A DNA stretch of 64,000 nucleotides from Posidonia oceanica (lineage: Eukaryota > Streptophyta > Magnoliopsida > Alismatales > Posidoniaceae), in contig JAZBRS010000023.1 in assembly GCA_037176725.1 (NCBI GenBank), positions 28,701,001 to 28,765,000 of the forward strand, written 5' to 3'. The notes under the pieces were generated by a model that made no database searches, was not told the DNA's origin, and saw nothing but the letters and a program-made list of their open reading frames with translations. Both the position numbers and the translations under genes were made by a program. Below, piece after piece: positions 34,501 to 48,400 of this stretch (the first letter of the stretch is position 1; each line of letters starts with the position of its first letter).

Positions 34501-37500
34501 CGACTTGCTTGTCAGTTGACAAACTCGCTATTCAGCTCCGCATTTTGTCACCGACTTGCTTCTCGGTTGACAAACTCGCTATCCAGCTCTGCGTTTTATC
34601 ACCGACATGCTTCTCGGTTGACAAACTCGCTATCCAGCTCCGCGTTTTGTCACCGACTTGCTTCTTGGTGGACAAACTCGCTATTCCGCTCAGCGTTTTA
34701 TCATCGACTTGCTTCTCGGTAGACAAACTCGCTATCCAGCTCCGCGTTTTGTTATCGACTTGCTTCTCGGTTGACAAACTCGCTATTCAGCTCCGTGTTT
34801 TGTCACCGACATGCTTCTCGGTTAACAAACTCGCTATCCAGCTCCGCGTTTTGTCACCGACTTGCTTCTTGGTGGACAAACTCGCTATTCCGCTCCGCGT
34901 TTTATCATCGACTTGCTTCTCGGTAGACAAACTCGCTATCCAGCTCCGCGTTTTGTTATCGACTTGCTTCTCGGTTGATAAACTTGCTATTCAGCTCCGC
35001 GTTTTGTCACCGACATGCTTCTTGGTTGACAAATTCGCTATCCAGCTCCGCGTTTTGTCACCGGCATGCTTCTCGGTTGACAAACTCGCTATCCAGCTCC
35101 GCATTTTGTCACCGACATGCTTCTCGGTTGACAAACTCGCTATTTAGCTCCGCGTTTCGTCACTGACTTGCTTCTCGGTTGACAAACTTGCTATCCAGCT
35201 CCGCGTTTTGTCACCGACATGTTTCTCGGTTGACAAACTCGCTATCCAGCTCCGCGTTTTGTCACCGACATGCTTCTTGGTTGACAAACTCGCTATCCAG
35301 CTCCGCGTTTTGTTATCGACTTGCTTCTCGGTCGACAAACTCGCTATCTAGCTCCGCGTTTTGTCACTGAGTTGCTTCTCGGTCGACAAACTCGCTATCC
35401 AGCTCCGCGTTTTGTCGCCAGCTTGCTTCTCGGTCAATGAACTCGTTATCCAGCTCCGTTTTTTGTCACTGACATGCTTCTCGGTCGACAAACTCGCTAT
35501 CCAGTTACACGTTTTGTCATCGAATTGCTTCTCGGTCGACAAACTCACTATCCAGCTCTGCGTTTTGTCACCGACTTGCTTCTCGGTCGACAAACTCGCT
35601 ATCTAGCTCCGCGTTTTGTCACTGACATGCTTCTTTGTCGACAAACTCGCTATCCAGCTCCACGTTTTATCACAGAAATGCTTCTTGGTCGACAAACTCG
35701 CTATCCAGCTCCGCGTTTTGTCATCGACTTGCTTCTCGGTCGACAAACTCGCTATCTAGCTCCGCGTTTTGTCATCGACTTGCTTTTCGGTCGACAAACT
35801 CGCTATCCAGCTCCTCGTTTTGTTACCGACTTGCTTCTCGGTCGATAAACTCGCTATCCAGCTCCGTATTTTGTCACCGACTTGCTTCTCGGTCGACGAA
35901 CTCGCTGTCCAGCTCCGCGTTTTGTCACCGACTTGCTTCTCGGTCGACGAACTCGCTGTCCAGCTCCGCGTTTTGTCACCGACTTGCTTCTCGGTTGACA
36001 AACTCGCTGTCCAGCTCTGCGTTTTGTCATCGACAGGTTTCTTGGTTGACAAACTCACTATTCAGCTCCGCGTTTTGTCACCGACTTGCTTCTCGGTTGA
36101 CAAACTCGCTATTTAGCTCCGCGTTATGTCACCGACATGCTTCTCGGTTGACAAACTCGCTATCCAGCTCCACGTTGTCACCGAATTGCTTCTCGGTTGA
36201 CAAAATCGCTATCCAGTTCCGCGTTTTGTCATCGACTTGCTTCTCGGTTGATGAACTCGCTATCCAGCTCTGTGTTTTGTCACCGACTTGCTTCTCGGTT
36301 GACGAACTCGCTATCCAGCTCCGTGTTTTGTCGCCGACTTGCTTCTCGGTTGACGAACTCGCTATCCAGCTCCGTGTTTTGTCGCCGACTTGCTTCTCGG
36401 TTGACGAACTCGCTATCCAGCTCCGTGTTTTGTCAGCGACTTGCTTCTCGGTTTACAAACTCGCTATCCAGCTTCGCGTTTTGTCACCAACTTCCTTCTC
36501 GGTTGACAAACTCTCTATTAAGCTCTGCGTTTTGTCACCGACTTGCTTGTCGGTTGACAAACTTGCTATCCAGCTTCGCGTTTTGTTACCGACTTGCTTC
36601 TCGGTTGACAAACTTGCTATCCAGCTCCGTGTTCTGTCACTAACATGTTTCTCGGTTGACAAACTTGCTATCCAGCTCCGCGTTTTGTCACCGACATGCT
36701 TCTCGGTTGACAAACTTGCTATCCAGTTCCGTGTTTTGTCACCGACATGCTTCTCGATTGACATACTCACTAACCAACTCCGCGTTTTGTCACCGGCATG
36801 CTTCTCGGTTGACAAAGTCGTTATCCAGCTCCGCGTTTTGTCACCGATATGCTTCTCTGTTGACAAACTCGCTATCCAGCTCCGCGTTTTGTCACCGACT
36901 TGCTTCTCGGTTGACAAACTCGCTATTCAGCTCCGCGTTTTGTCATCGACTTGCTTTTCGGTTGACAAACTTGCTATCCAGCTCCGCGTTTTGTCACCGA
37001 CATGTTTCTCGGGTGATAAACTTGCTATCCAGCTCCGCGTTTTGTCACCGACCTGCTTTCGGTTGACAAACTCGCTATCCAGCTCCGCGTTTTGTTATCG
37101 ACTTGCTTCTCGGTTGACAAACTCGCTATCTAGCTCCACGTTTTGTCACCGACATGCTTCTCGGTTGACAAACTCGCTATCCAGCTCCACGTTTTGTCAC
37201 CGACATGCTTCTCGGTCGACAAATTCGCTATCCAGCTCCGCGTTTTGTCACCGACTTGTTTCTCGGTTGACAAACTCGCTATTTAGCTCCGCGTTTTGTC
37301 ATCGACATTGCTTCTCGGTTAACAAACTCGCTATCCAGCTCCGCGTTTTGTCACTGAAATGCTTCTCGGTCGACAAACTCGCTATCTAGCTCCACGTTTT
37401 GTCATCGAAATGCTTCTCGGTCGACAAACTCGCTATTCAGCTCTGCGTTTTGTCACCGACTTGCTTCTCGGTCGACAAACTCGCTATCTAGCTCCGCATT

Positions 37501-40353
37501 TTGTCACCGACTTGCTTCTCGGTCGACAAACTCGCTCTCCAGCTCCTAGTTTTGTTACCGACTTGCGTCTCGATCGGTGAACTCGCTATGCTGCTCCGTG
37601 TTTTGTCACCGACTTGCTTCTCGGTCGACGAACTTCCTGTCCAGCTCCGCGTTTTGTCACCGACATGCTTCTCGGTTGACAAACTCGCTGTCCAGCTCTG
37701 CGTTATGTCTTCGACATGTTTCCTCGGTTGACGAACTCGCTATTCAGCTCCGCGTTCTGTCACCGACATGCTTTTCGGTTGACAAACTCGCTATCCAGTT
37801 CCGCGTTCTGTCACCGACATGCTTCTCGGTTGACAAACTCGCTATCCAGTTCTGCGTTTTGTCACCGACATGCTTTCGGTTGACAAACTCGCAATGCAGC
37901 TGCGCGTTTTGTCATCGGCATGCTTCTCGGTTGACAAATTCGCTATCCAGCTCCGCGTTTTGTCACCGACATGCTTCTCGGTTGACAGACTCGCTATCCA
38001 GCTCCGCGTTTTGTCACCGACGTGCTTCTCGGTTGACAAACTCGCTATCCAGCTCCACGTTTTGTCACCGACATGCTTCTTGGTAGACAAACTCGCTATC
38101 CAGCTCCACGTTTTGTTATCGACTTGCTTCTCGGTTGGCAAACTCGCTATTCAGCTCCGCGTTTTGTCACCGACATGCTTCTTGGTTGACAAATTCGCTA
38201 TTCAGCTCCGCGTTTTGTCACCGGCATGCTTCTCGGTTGACAAACTCGCTATCCAGCTCCGCGTTTTGTCACCGACATGCTTCTCGGTTGACAAACTCGC
38301 TATTTAGCTCCGCGTTTTGTCACTGACTTGCTTTTCGGTTGACGAACTTGCTATCCAACTCCGCGTTTTGTCACCGACATGTTTCTCGGTTGACAAACTC
38401 GCTATCCAGCTTCGCGTTTTGTCACCGACATGCTTCTTCGTTGACGAACTCGCTATCCAGCTTCGCGTTTTGTCACCGACATGCTTTTCGGTCGACAAAC
38501 TCGCTATTCAGCTCCGCGTTTTGTCACCGAGTTGCTTCTCGGTCGACAAACTCGCTATCTAGCTCCGCGTTTTGTCACCGAGTTGCTTCTCGGTCGACAA
38601 ACTCGCTATTCAGCTCCGCGTTTTGTCACCGACATGCTTCTTGGTTGACAAATTCGCTATCCAGCTCCGCGTTTTGTCACCGGCATGCTTCTCGGTTGAC
38701 AAACTCGCTATCCAGCTCCGCGTTTTGTCACCGACATGCTTCTTAGTTGACAAACTCGCTATTTAGCTTCGCGTTTTGTCACTGACTTGCTTCTCGATTG
38801 ACAAACTTGCTATCCAGCTCCGCGTTTTGTCACCGACATGTTTCTCGGTTGACAAACTCGCTATCCAGCTCCGCGTTTTGTCAACGACTTGCTTCTCGGT
38901 TGACAAACTCGCTATCCAGCTCCGCGTTTTGTCACTGACTTGCTTCTCGGTTGACAAACTTGCTATCCAGCTCCGCGTTTTGTCACCGACATGTTTCTCG
39001 GTTGACAAACTTGCTATCTAGCTCCGCGTTGTCACCGACATGCTTCTCGGTTGACAAACTCGCTATCCAGCTCCGCGTTTTGTCACCGACTTGTTTCTCG
39101 GTTGACAAACTTGCTATCTAGCTCCACGTTTTGTCACCGACATTGCGTCTCGGTTGACAAACTCGCTATCCAGCTCCACGTTGTTACCGACTTGCTTCTC
39201 GGTTGATAAATTCGTTATCCAGCTCCGCGTTTTGTCACCGACTTCAAAATCGCTATCCAGTTTCGCGTTTTGTCATCGACTTGCTTCTCGGTTGACGAAC
39301 CCGCTATCCAGCTCCGTATTTTGTCACCGACTTGCTTCTCGGTTGACGAACTCGCTATCCTTCTCCGTGTTTTGTTACCGACTTGCTTTTCGGTTGACGA
39401 ACTCGCTATCCAGTTTCGCGTTGTCATCGACTTGCTTTTCGGTTGACAAACACCCTATCCAGCTCTGCGTTTTGTCACCAACTTGCTTCTCGATTGACAA
39501 ACTCGCTATTTAGCTCCGCGTTTTGTCATCGACTTGCTTGTCGGTTGACAAACTTGCTATCCAGCTTCGCGTTTTGTCACCGACTTGCTTGTCAGTTGAC
39601 AAACTCGCTATTCAGCTCCGCGTTTTGTCACCGACTTGCTTCTCGGTTGACAAACTCGCTATCCAGCTCTACGTTTTATCACCGACATGCTTCTCGGTTG
39701 ACAAACTCGCTATCCAGCTCCGCGAATTTGTCACCGACTTGCTTCTTGGTGGACAAACTCGCTATTCCGCTCAGCGTTTTATCATCGACTTGCTTCTCGG
39801 TAAACGAACTCGCTATCCAGCTCCGCGTTTTGTTATCGACTTGCTTCTCGGTTGACAAACTCGCTATTCAGCTCCGCGTTTTGTCACCGACATGCTTCTC
39901 GGTTAACAAACTCGCTATCTAGCTCCGCGTTTTGTCACCGACTTGCTTCTTGGTGGACAAACTCGCTATTCCGCTCTGCGTTTTATCATCGACTTGCTTC
40001 TCGGTTGACAAACTCGCTATCCAGTTCCGCGTTTTGTTATCGACTTGCTTCTCGGTTGACAAACTCGCTATTTAGCTCCGCGTTTTGTCACCGACATGCT
40101 TCTTGGTTGACAAATTCGCTATCCAGCTCCGCGTTTTGTCACCGGCATGCTTCTCGGTTGACAAACTCGCTATCCAGCTCCTCGTTTTGTCACCGACATG
40201 CTTCTCGGTTGACAAACTCGCTATTTAGCTCCGCGTTTTGTCACTGACTTGCTTCTCGATTGACAAACTTGCTATCCAGCTCCGCGTTTTGTCACCGACA
40301 TGTTTCTCGGTTGACAAACTCGCTATCCAGCTCCGCGTTTTGTCACCGACATG
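31504..40353. repeat. higher-order repeat, copy 2 of 8.85 kb
   Basis: Direct neighbour and near-identical copy of 22655-31503. Sequence after 40353 no longer follows copy 1 in phase. It resumes with the phase of about 26.5 kb (offset 13930), showing a further partial duplication. Confidence 0.9.
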
Positions 40354-43300
40354 CTTCTTGGTTGACAAACTCGCTATCCAGCTCCGCGTTTTGTTATCGA
40401 CTTGCTTCTCGGTCGACGAACTCGCTATCTAGCTCCGCGTTTTGTCACCGAGTTGCTTCTCGGTCGACAAACTCGCTATCCAGCACTGCGTTTTGTCGCC
40501 AGCTTGCTTCTCGGTCAATGAACTCGTTATCCAGCTCCGCGTTCTGTCACTGACATGCTTCTCGGTCGACAAACTCGCTATCCAGTTACACGTTTTGTCA
40601 TTGAAATGCTTCTCGGTCGACAAACTCGCTATCCAGCTCTGCGTTTTGTCACCGACTTGCTTCTCGGTCGACAAACTCGCTATCTAGCTCTGCGTTTTGT
40701 CCCTGACATGCTTCTTTGTCGACAAACTCGCTATCCAGCTCCACGTTTTGTCACAGAAATGCTTCTTGGTCGACAAACTCGCTATCCAGCTCCGCGTTTT
40801 GTCATCGACTTGCTTCTCGGTCGACAAACTCGCTATCTAGCTCCGCGTTTTGTCATCGACTTGCTTTCCGGTCGACAAACTCGCTATCCAGCTCCTCGTT
40901 TTGTTACCGACTTGCTTCTCGGTCGATAAACTCGCTATCCAGCTCCGTATTTTGTCACCGACTTGCTTCTCGGTCGACGAACTCGCTGTCCAGCTCCGCG
41001 TTTTGTCACCGACTTGCTTCTCGGTCGACGAACTCGCTGTCCAGCTCCGCGTTTTGTCAACGACTTGCTTCTCGGTTGACAAACTCGCTGTCCAGCTCTG
41101 CGTTTTGTCATCGACAGGTTTCTTGGTTGACAAACTCACTATTCAGCTCCGCGTTTTGTCACCGACTTGCTTCTCGGTTGACAAACTCGCTATTTAGCTC
41201 CGCGTTATGTCACCGACATGCTTCTCGGTTGACAAACTCGCTATCCAGCTCCACGTTGTCACCGAATTGCTTCTCGGTTGACAAAATCGCTATCCAGTTC
41301 CGCGTTTTGTCATCGACTTGCTTCTCGGTTGATGAACTCGCTATCCAGCTCTGTGTTTTGTCACCGACTTGCTTCTCGGTTGACGAACTCGCTATCCAGC
41401 TCCGTGTTTTGTCGCCGACTTGCTTCTCGGTTGACAAACTCGCTACCAGTTCCGCGTTTTGTCAGCGACTTGCTTCTCGGTTTACAAACTCGCTATCCAG
41501 CTCCGCGTTTTGTCACCAACTTCCTTCTCGGTTGACAAACTCTCTATTAAGCTCTGCGTTTTGTCACCGACTTGCTTGTCGGTTGACAAACTTGCTATCC
41601 AGCTTCGCGTTTTGTTACCGACTTGCTTCTCGGTTGACAAACTTGCTATCCAGCTCCGTGTTCTGTCACTAACATGTTTCTCGGTTGACAAACTTGCTAT
41701 CCAGCTCCGCGTTTTGTCATCGACAGGTTTCTTGGTTGAAAAACTCACTATTCAGCTCCGCGTTTTGTCACCGACTTGCTTCTCGGTTGACAAACTCGCT
41801 ATCCAGCTCCACGTTGTCACCGACTTGCTTCTCGGTTGACAAAATCGCTATCCAGTTCCGCGTTTTGTCATCGACTTGCTTCTCGGTTGATGAACTCGCT
41901 ATCCAGCTCTGTGTTTTGTCACCGACTTGCTTCTCGGTTGACGAACTCGCTATCCTGCTCCGTGTTTTGTCGCCGACTTGCTTCTCGGTTGACGAACTCG
42001 CTACCAGTTCCGCGTTTTGTCAGCGACTTGCTTCTCGGTTGACAAACTCGCTATCGAGCTCCGCGTTTTGTCACCAACTTCCTTCTCGGTTGACAAACTC
42101 TCTATTATGCTCCGCGTTTTGTCACCGACTTGCTTGTCGGTTGACAAACTTGCTATCCAGCTTCGCGTTTTGTTACCGACTTGCTTCTCGGTTGACAAAC
42201 TTGCTATCCAGCTCCGTGTTCTGTCACTGACATGTTTCTCGGTTGACAAACTTGCTATCCAGCTCCGCGTTTTGTCACCGACATGCTTCTCGGTTGACAA
42301 ACTCGCTATCCAGTTCCGCGTTTTGTCACCGACATGCTTCTCGATTGACATACTCGCTAACCAATTCCGCGTTTTGTCACCGGCATGCTTCTCGGTTGAC
42401 AAAGTCGTTATCCAGCTCCGCGTTTTGTCACCGATATGCTTCTCTGTTGACAAACTCGCTATCCAGCTCCGCGTTTTGTCACCGACTTGCTTCTCGGTTG
42501 ACAAACTCGCTATTCAGCTCCGCGTTTTGTCACCGACTTGCTTTTCGGTTGACAAACTTGCTATCCAGCTCCGCGTTTTGTCACCGACATGTTTCTCGGG
42601 TGATAAACTTGCTATCCAGCTCCGCGTTTTGTCACCGACCTACTTTTCGGTTGACAAACTCGCTATCCAGCTCCGCGTTTTGTTATCGACTTGCTTCTCG
42701 GTTGACAAACTCGCTATCTAGCTCCGCGTTTTGTCACCGACATGCTTCTCGGTTGACAAACTCGCTATCCAGCTCCACGTTTTGTCACCGACATGCTTCT
42801 CGGTCGACAAATTCGCTATCCAGCTCCGCGTTTTGTCACCGACTTGTTTCTCGGTTGACAAACTCGCTATTTAGCTCCGCGTTTTGTCATCGACATTGCT
42901 TCTCGGTTAACAAACTCGCTATCCAGCTCCGCGTTTTGTCACTGAAATGCTTCTCGGTCGACAAACTCGCTATCTAGCTCCACGTTTTGTCATCGAAATG
43001 CTTCTCGGTCGACAAACTCGCTATTCAGCTCTGCGTTTTGTCACCGACTTGCTTCTCGGTCGACAAACTCGCTATCTAGCTCCGCGTTTTGTCACCGACT
43101 TGCTTCTCGGTCGACAAACTCGCTCTCCAGCTCCTAGTTTTGTTACCGACTTGCGTCTCGATCGGTGAACTCGCTATCCTGCTCCGTGTTTTGTCACCGA
43201 CTTGCTTCTCGGTCGACGAACTTCCTGTCCAGCTCCGCGTTTTGTCACCGACATGCTTCTCGGTTGACAAACTCGCTGTCCAGCTCTGCGTTATGTCTTC

Positions 43301-45452
43301 GACATGTTTCTCGGTTGACGAACTCGCTATTCAGCTCCGCGTTCTGTCACCGACATGCTTTTCGGTTGACAAACTCGCTATCCAGTTCCGCGTTCTGTCA
43401 CCGACATGCTTCTCGGTTGACAAACTCGCTATCCAGTTCTTTGTTTTGTCACCGACATGCTTTCGGTTGACAAACTCGCAATGCAGCTGCGCGTTTTGTC
43501 ACCGGCATGCTTCTCGGTTGACAAATTCGCTATCCAGCTCTGCGTTTTGTCACCGACATGCTTCTCGGTTGACAAACTCGCTATCCAGCTCCGCGTTTTG
43601 TCACCGACTTGCTTCTCGGTTGACAAACTCGCTATTCAGCTCCGCGTTTTGTCACTGACTTGCTTCTCGGTTGACAAACTTGCTATCCAGCTCCGCGTTT
43701 TGTCACCGACATGTTTCTCGGTTGACAAACTTGCTATCTAGCTCCGCGTTGTCACCGACTTGCTTCTCGGTTGACAAACTCGCTATCTAGCTCCGCGTTT
43801 TGTCACCGACTTGTTTCTCGGTTGACAAACTCGCTATCTAGCTCCACGTTTTGTCACCGACATTGCGTCTCGGTTGACAAACTCGCTATCCAGCTCCACG
43901 TTGTTACCGACTTGCTTCTCGGTTGATAAATTCGTTATCCAGCTCCGCGTTTTGTCACCGACTTGCTTCTAGGTTGACAAAGTCGCTATCCAGTTTCGCG
44001 TTTTGTCATCGACTTGCTTCTCAGTTGACGAACCCGCTATCCAGCTCCGTGTTTTGTCACCGACTTGCTTCTCGGTTGACGAACTCGCTATCCTTCTCCG
44101 TGTTTTGTTACCGACTTGCTTTTCGGTTGACGAACTCGCTATCCAGTTTCGCGTTTTGTCATCGACTTGCTTTTCGGTTGACAAACACCCTATCCAGCTC
44201 TGCGTTTTGTCACCAACTTGCTTCTCGATTGACAAACTCGCTATTTAGCTCCGCGTTTTGTCATCGACTTGCTTGTCGGTTGACAAACTTGCTATCCAGC
44301 TTCGCGTTTTGTCACCGACTTGCTTGTCAGTTGACAAACTCGCTATTCAGCTCCGCGTTTTGTCACCGACTTGCTTCTCGGTTGACAAACTCGCTATCCA
44401 GCTCTGCGTTTTATCACCGACATGCTTCTCGGTTGACAAACTCGCTATCCAGCTCCGCGTTTTGTCACCGACTTGCTTCTTGGTGGACAAACTCGCTATT
44501 CCGCTCAGCGTTTTATCATCGACTTGCTTCTCGGTAGACAAACTCGCTATCCAGCTCCGCGTTTTGTTATCGACTTGCTTCTCGGTTGACAAACTCGCTA
44601 TTCAGCTCCGCGTTTTGTCACCGACATGCTTCTCGGTTAACAAACTCGCTATCCAGCTCCGCGTTTTGTCACCGACTTGCTTCTTGGTGGACAAACTCGC
44701 TATTCCGCTCCGCGTTTTATCATCGACTTGCTTCTCGGTAGACAAACTCGCTATCCAGCTCCGCGTTTTGTTATCGACTTGCTTCTCGGTTGACAAACTC
44801 GCTATTCAGCTCCGCGTTTTGTCACCGAGATGCTTCTTGGTTGACAAATTCGCTATCCAGCTCCACGTTTTGTCACCGGCATGCTTCTCGGTTGACAAAC
44901 TCGCTATCTAGCTCCGCGTTTTGTTACCGACATGCTTCTCGGTTGACAAACTCGCTATTTAGCTCCGCGTTTTGTCACTGACTTGCTTCTCGGTTGACGA
45001 ACTTACTATCCAGCTCCGCGTTTTGTCACCGACATGTTTCTCGGTTGACAAACTCGCTATCCAGCTCTGCGTTTTGTCACCGACAAGTTTCTTCGTTGAC
45101 GAACTCGCTATCCAGCTTCGCGTTTTGTCACCGACATGCTTTTCGGTCGACAAACTCGCTATCCAGCTCCGCGCTTTGTCACCGACTTGCTTCTCGGTCG
45201 ACAAACTCGCTATCTAGCTCCGCGTTTTGTCACCGAGTTGCTTCTCGGTCGACAAACTCGCTATTCAGTTCCGCGTTTTGTCACCGACATGCTTCTTGGT
45301 TGACAAATTCGCTATCCAGCTCCGTGTTTTGTCACCGGCGTGCTTCTCGGTTGACAAACTCGCTATCCAGCTCCGCGTTTTGTCACCGACATGCTTCTTG
45401 GTTGACAAACTCGCTATTTAGCTCCGCGTTTTGTCACTGACTTGCTTCTCGA

Positions 45453-48400
45453 TTGACAAACTTGCTATCCAGCTCCGCGTTTTGTCACCGACATGTTTCT
45501 CGGTTGACAAACTCGCTATCCAGCTCCGCGTTTTGTCACCGACATGCTTTTTGGTTGACAAACTCGCTATCCAGCTCCGCGTTTTGTTATCGACTTGCTT
45601 CTCGGTCGACAAACTCGCTATCTAGCTTCGCGTTTTGTCACCGAGTTGCTTCTCGGTCGACAAACTCGCTATCCAGCTCCGCGTTTTGTCGCCAACTTGC
45701 TTCTCGGTCAATGAACTCGCTATCCAGCTCCGCGTTTTGTCACTGACATGCTTCTCGGTCGACAAACTCGCTATCCAGTTACACGTTTTGTCATCGAAAT
45801 GCTTCTCGGTCGACAAACTCGCTATCCAGCTCTGCGTTTTGTCACCGACTTGCTTCTCGGTCGACAAACTCGCTATCTAGCTCCGCGTTCTGTCACAGAC
45901 TTGCTTTTCGGTCGACAAACTCCCTGTCCAGCTCCTCGTTTTGTTATCGACTTGCTTCTCGATCGATGAACTCGCTATCCAGCTCTGTATTTTGTCACCG
46001 ACTTGCTTCTCGGTCGACGAACTCGCTGTCCAGCTCCACGTTTTGCCACCGACTTGCTTCTCAATTGACAAAATCGCTATCCAGTTTCGCGTTTTGTCAT
46101 CGACTTGTTTCTTGGTTGATGAACTCGCTATCCAGCTCCGTGTTTTGTCACCGACTTGCTTCTCGGTTGACGAACTCGTTATCCAGTTCCGTGTTTTGTC
46201 ACCGACTTGCTTCTCGGTTGACGAACTCGCTATTCAGCTCCGCATTCTGTCACCGATATGCTTCTCGGTTGACCAACTCGCTATTCAGTTCCGCGTTCTG
46301 TCACCGACAAGCTTCTCGGTTGACAAACTCGCTATCCAGTTCTGCGTTTTGTCACCGACATGCTTTCGGTTGACAAACTCGCAATGCAGCTGTGCGTTTC
46401 GTCACTGACATGCTTCTTGGTTGACAAACTCGCTATCCGTCTCCGCGTTTTGTCATCGACTTGCTTGTCGGTTGACAAACTCGCTATTCAGCTCCGCGTT
46501 TTGTCACCGACATGCTTCTCGGTTGACGAACTCGCTATCCAGCTCCGTGTTTTGTCACGACTTGCTTCTCGGTTGACGAACTCGCTATCAAGTTCCGCGT
46601 TTTGTCATCGACTTGCTTCTCGGTTGACGAACTCGCTATTTAGCTCCGCGTTTTGTCACCGACTTGCTTCTCGGTTGACAAACTCGCTATTCAGCTCTGC
46701 GTTTTGTCACCGACTTGCTTCTTGGTTGACAAACTTGCTATCAAGCTCCGTGTTTTGTCACCGACATGTTTCTCGGTTGACAAACTTGCTATCCAGCTCC
46801 GCGTTTTGTCACCGACATGCTTCTCGGTTGACAAATTCGCTATCCAGCTCAGCGATTTGTCACCGACATGCTTCTCGATTGGCATACTCGCTATCCAACT
46901 TTGCGTTTTGTCACCGGCATGCTTCTCGGTTGACAAACTCGCTATCCAGCTTCGCGTTTTGTCACCGACATGCTTCTCGGTTGACAAACTCGCTATCCAG
47001 CTCTGCAATTTGTCACCGACTTGCTTCTTCGATGACGAACTCACTATCCAGCTTCGCGTTTTGTCACCGACATGCTTTTCGGTCGACAAACTCGCTATCC
47101 TGCTCCGCGTTTTGTCACCGACTTGCTTCTCGGTCGACAAACTCGCTATCTAGCTCCGCGTTTTGTCACCGAGTTGCTTCTCGGTCGACAAACTCGCTAT
47201 TCAGCTCCGCGTTTTGTCACCGACATGCTTCTTGGTTGACAAATTCGCTATCCAGCTCCGCGTTTTGTCATCGGCATGCTTCTCGGTTGACAAACTTGCT
47301 ATCCAGCTCCGCGTTTTGTCACCGACATGTTTCTCGGTTGACAAACTCGCTATCCAGCTCCGCGTTTTGTCACCGACATGCTTTTTGGTTGACAAACTCG
47401 CTATCCAGCTCCGCGTTTTGTTATCGACTTGCTTCTCGGTCGACAAACTCGCTATCTAGCTTCGCGTTTTGTCACCGAGTTGCTTCTCGGTCGACAAACT
47501 CGCTATCCAGCTCCGCGTTTTGTCGCCAACTTGCTTCTCGGTCAATGAACTCGCTATCCAGCTCCGCGTTTTGTCACTGACATGCTTCTCGGTCGACAAA
47601 CTCGCTATCCAGTTACACGTTTTGTCATCGAAATGCTTCTCGGTCGACAAACTCGCTATCCAGCTCTGCGTTTTGTCACCGACTTGCTTCTCGGTCGACA
47701 AACTCGCTATCTAGCTCCGCGTTCTGTCACAGACTTGCTTTTCGGTCGACAAACTCCCTGTCCAGCTCCTCGTTTTGTTATCGACTTGCTTCTCGATCGA
47801 TGAACTCGCTATCCAGCTCTGTATTTTGTCACCGACTTGCTTCTCGGTCGACGAACTCGCTGTCCAGCTCCACGTTTTGTCACCGACTTGCTTCTCAATT
47901 GACAAAATCGCTATCCAGTTTCGCGTTTTGTCATCGACTTGTTTCTTGGTTGATGAACTCGCTATCCAGCTCCGTGTTTTGTCACCGACTTGCTTCTCGG
48001 TTGACGAACTCGTTATCCAGTTCCGTGTTTTGTCACCGACTTGCTTCTCGGTTGACGAACTCGCTATTCAGCTCCGCATTCTGTCACCGATATGCTTCTC
48101 GGTTGACCAACTCGCTATTCAGTTCCGCGTTCTGTCACCGACAAGCTTCTCGGTTGACAAACTCGCTATCCAGTTCTGCGTTTTGTCACCGACATGCTTT
48201 CGGTTGACAAACTCGCAATGCAGCTGTGCGTTTCGTCACTGACATGCTTCTTGGTTGACAAACTCGCTATCCGTCTCCGCGTTTTGTCATCGACTTGCTT
48301 GTCGGTTGACAAACTCGCTATTCAGCTCCGCGTTTTGTCACCGACATGCTTCTCGGTTGACGAACTCGCTATCCAGCTCCGTGTTTTGTCACGACTTGCT

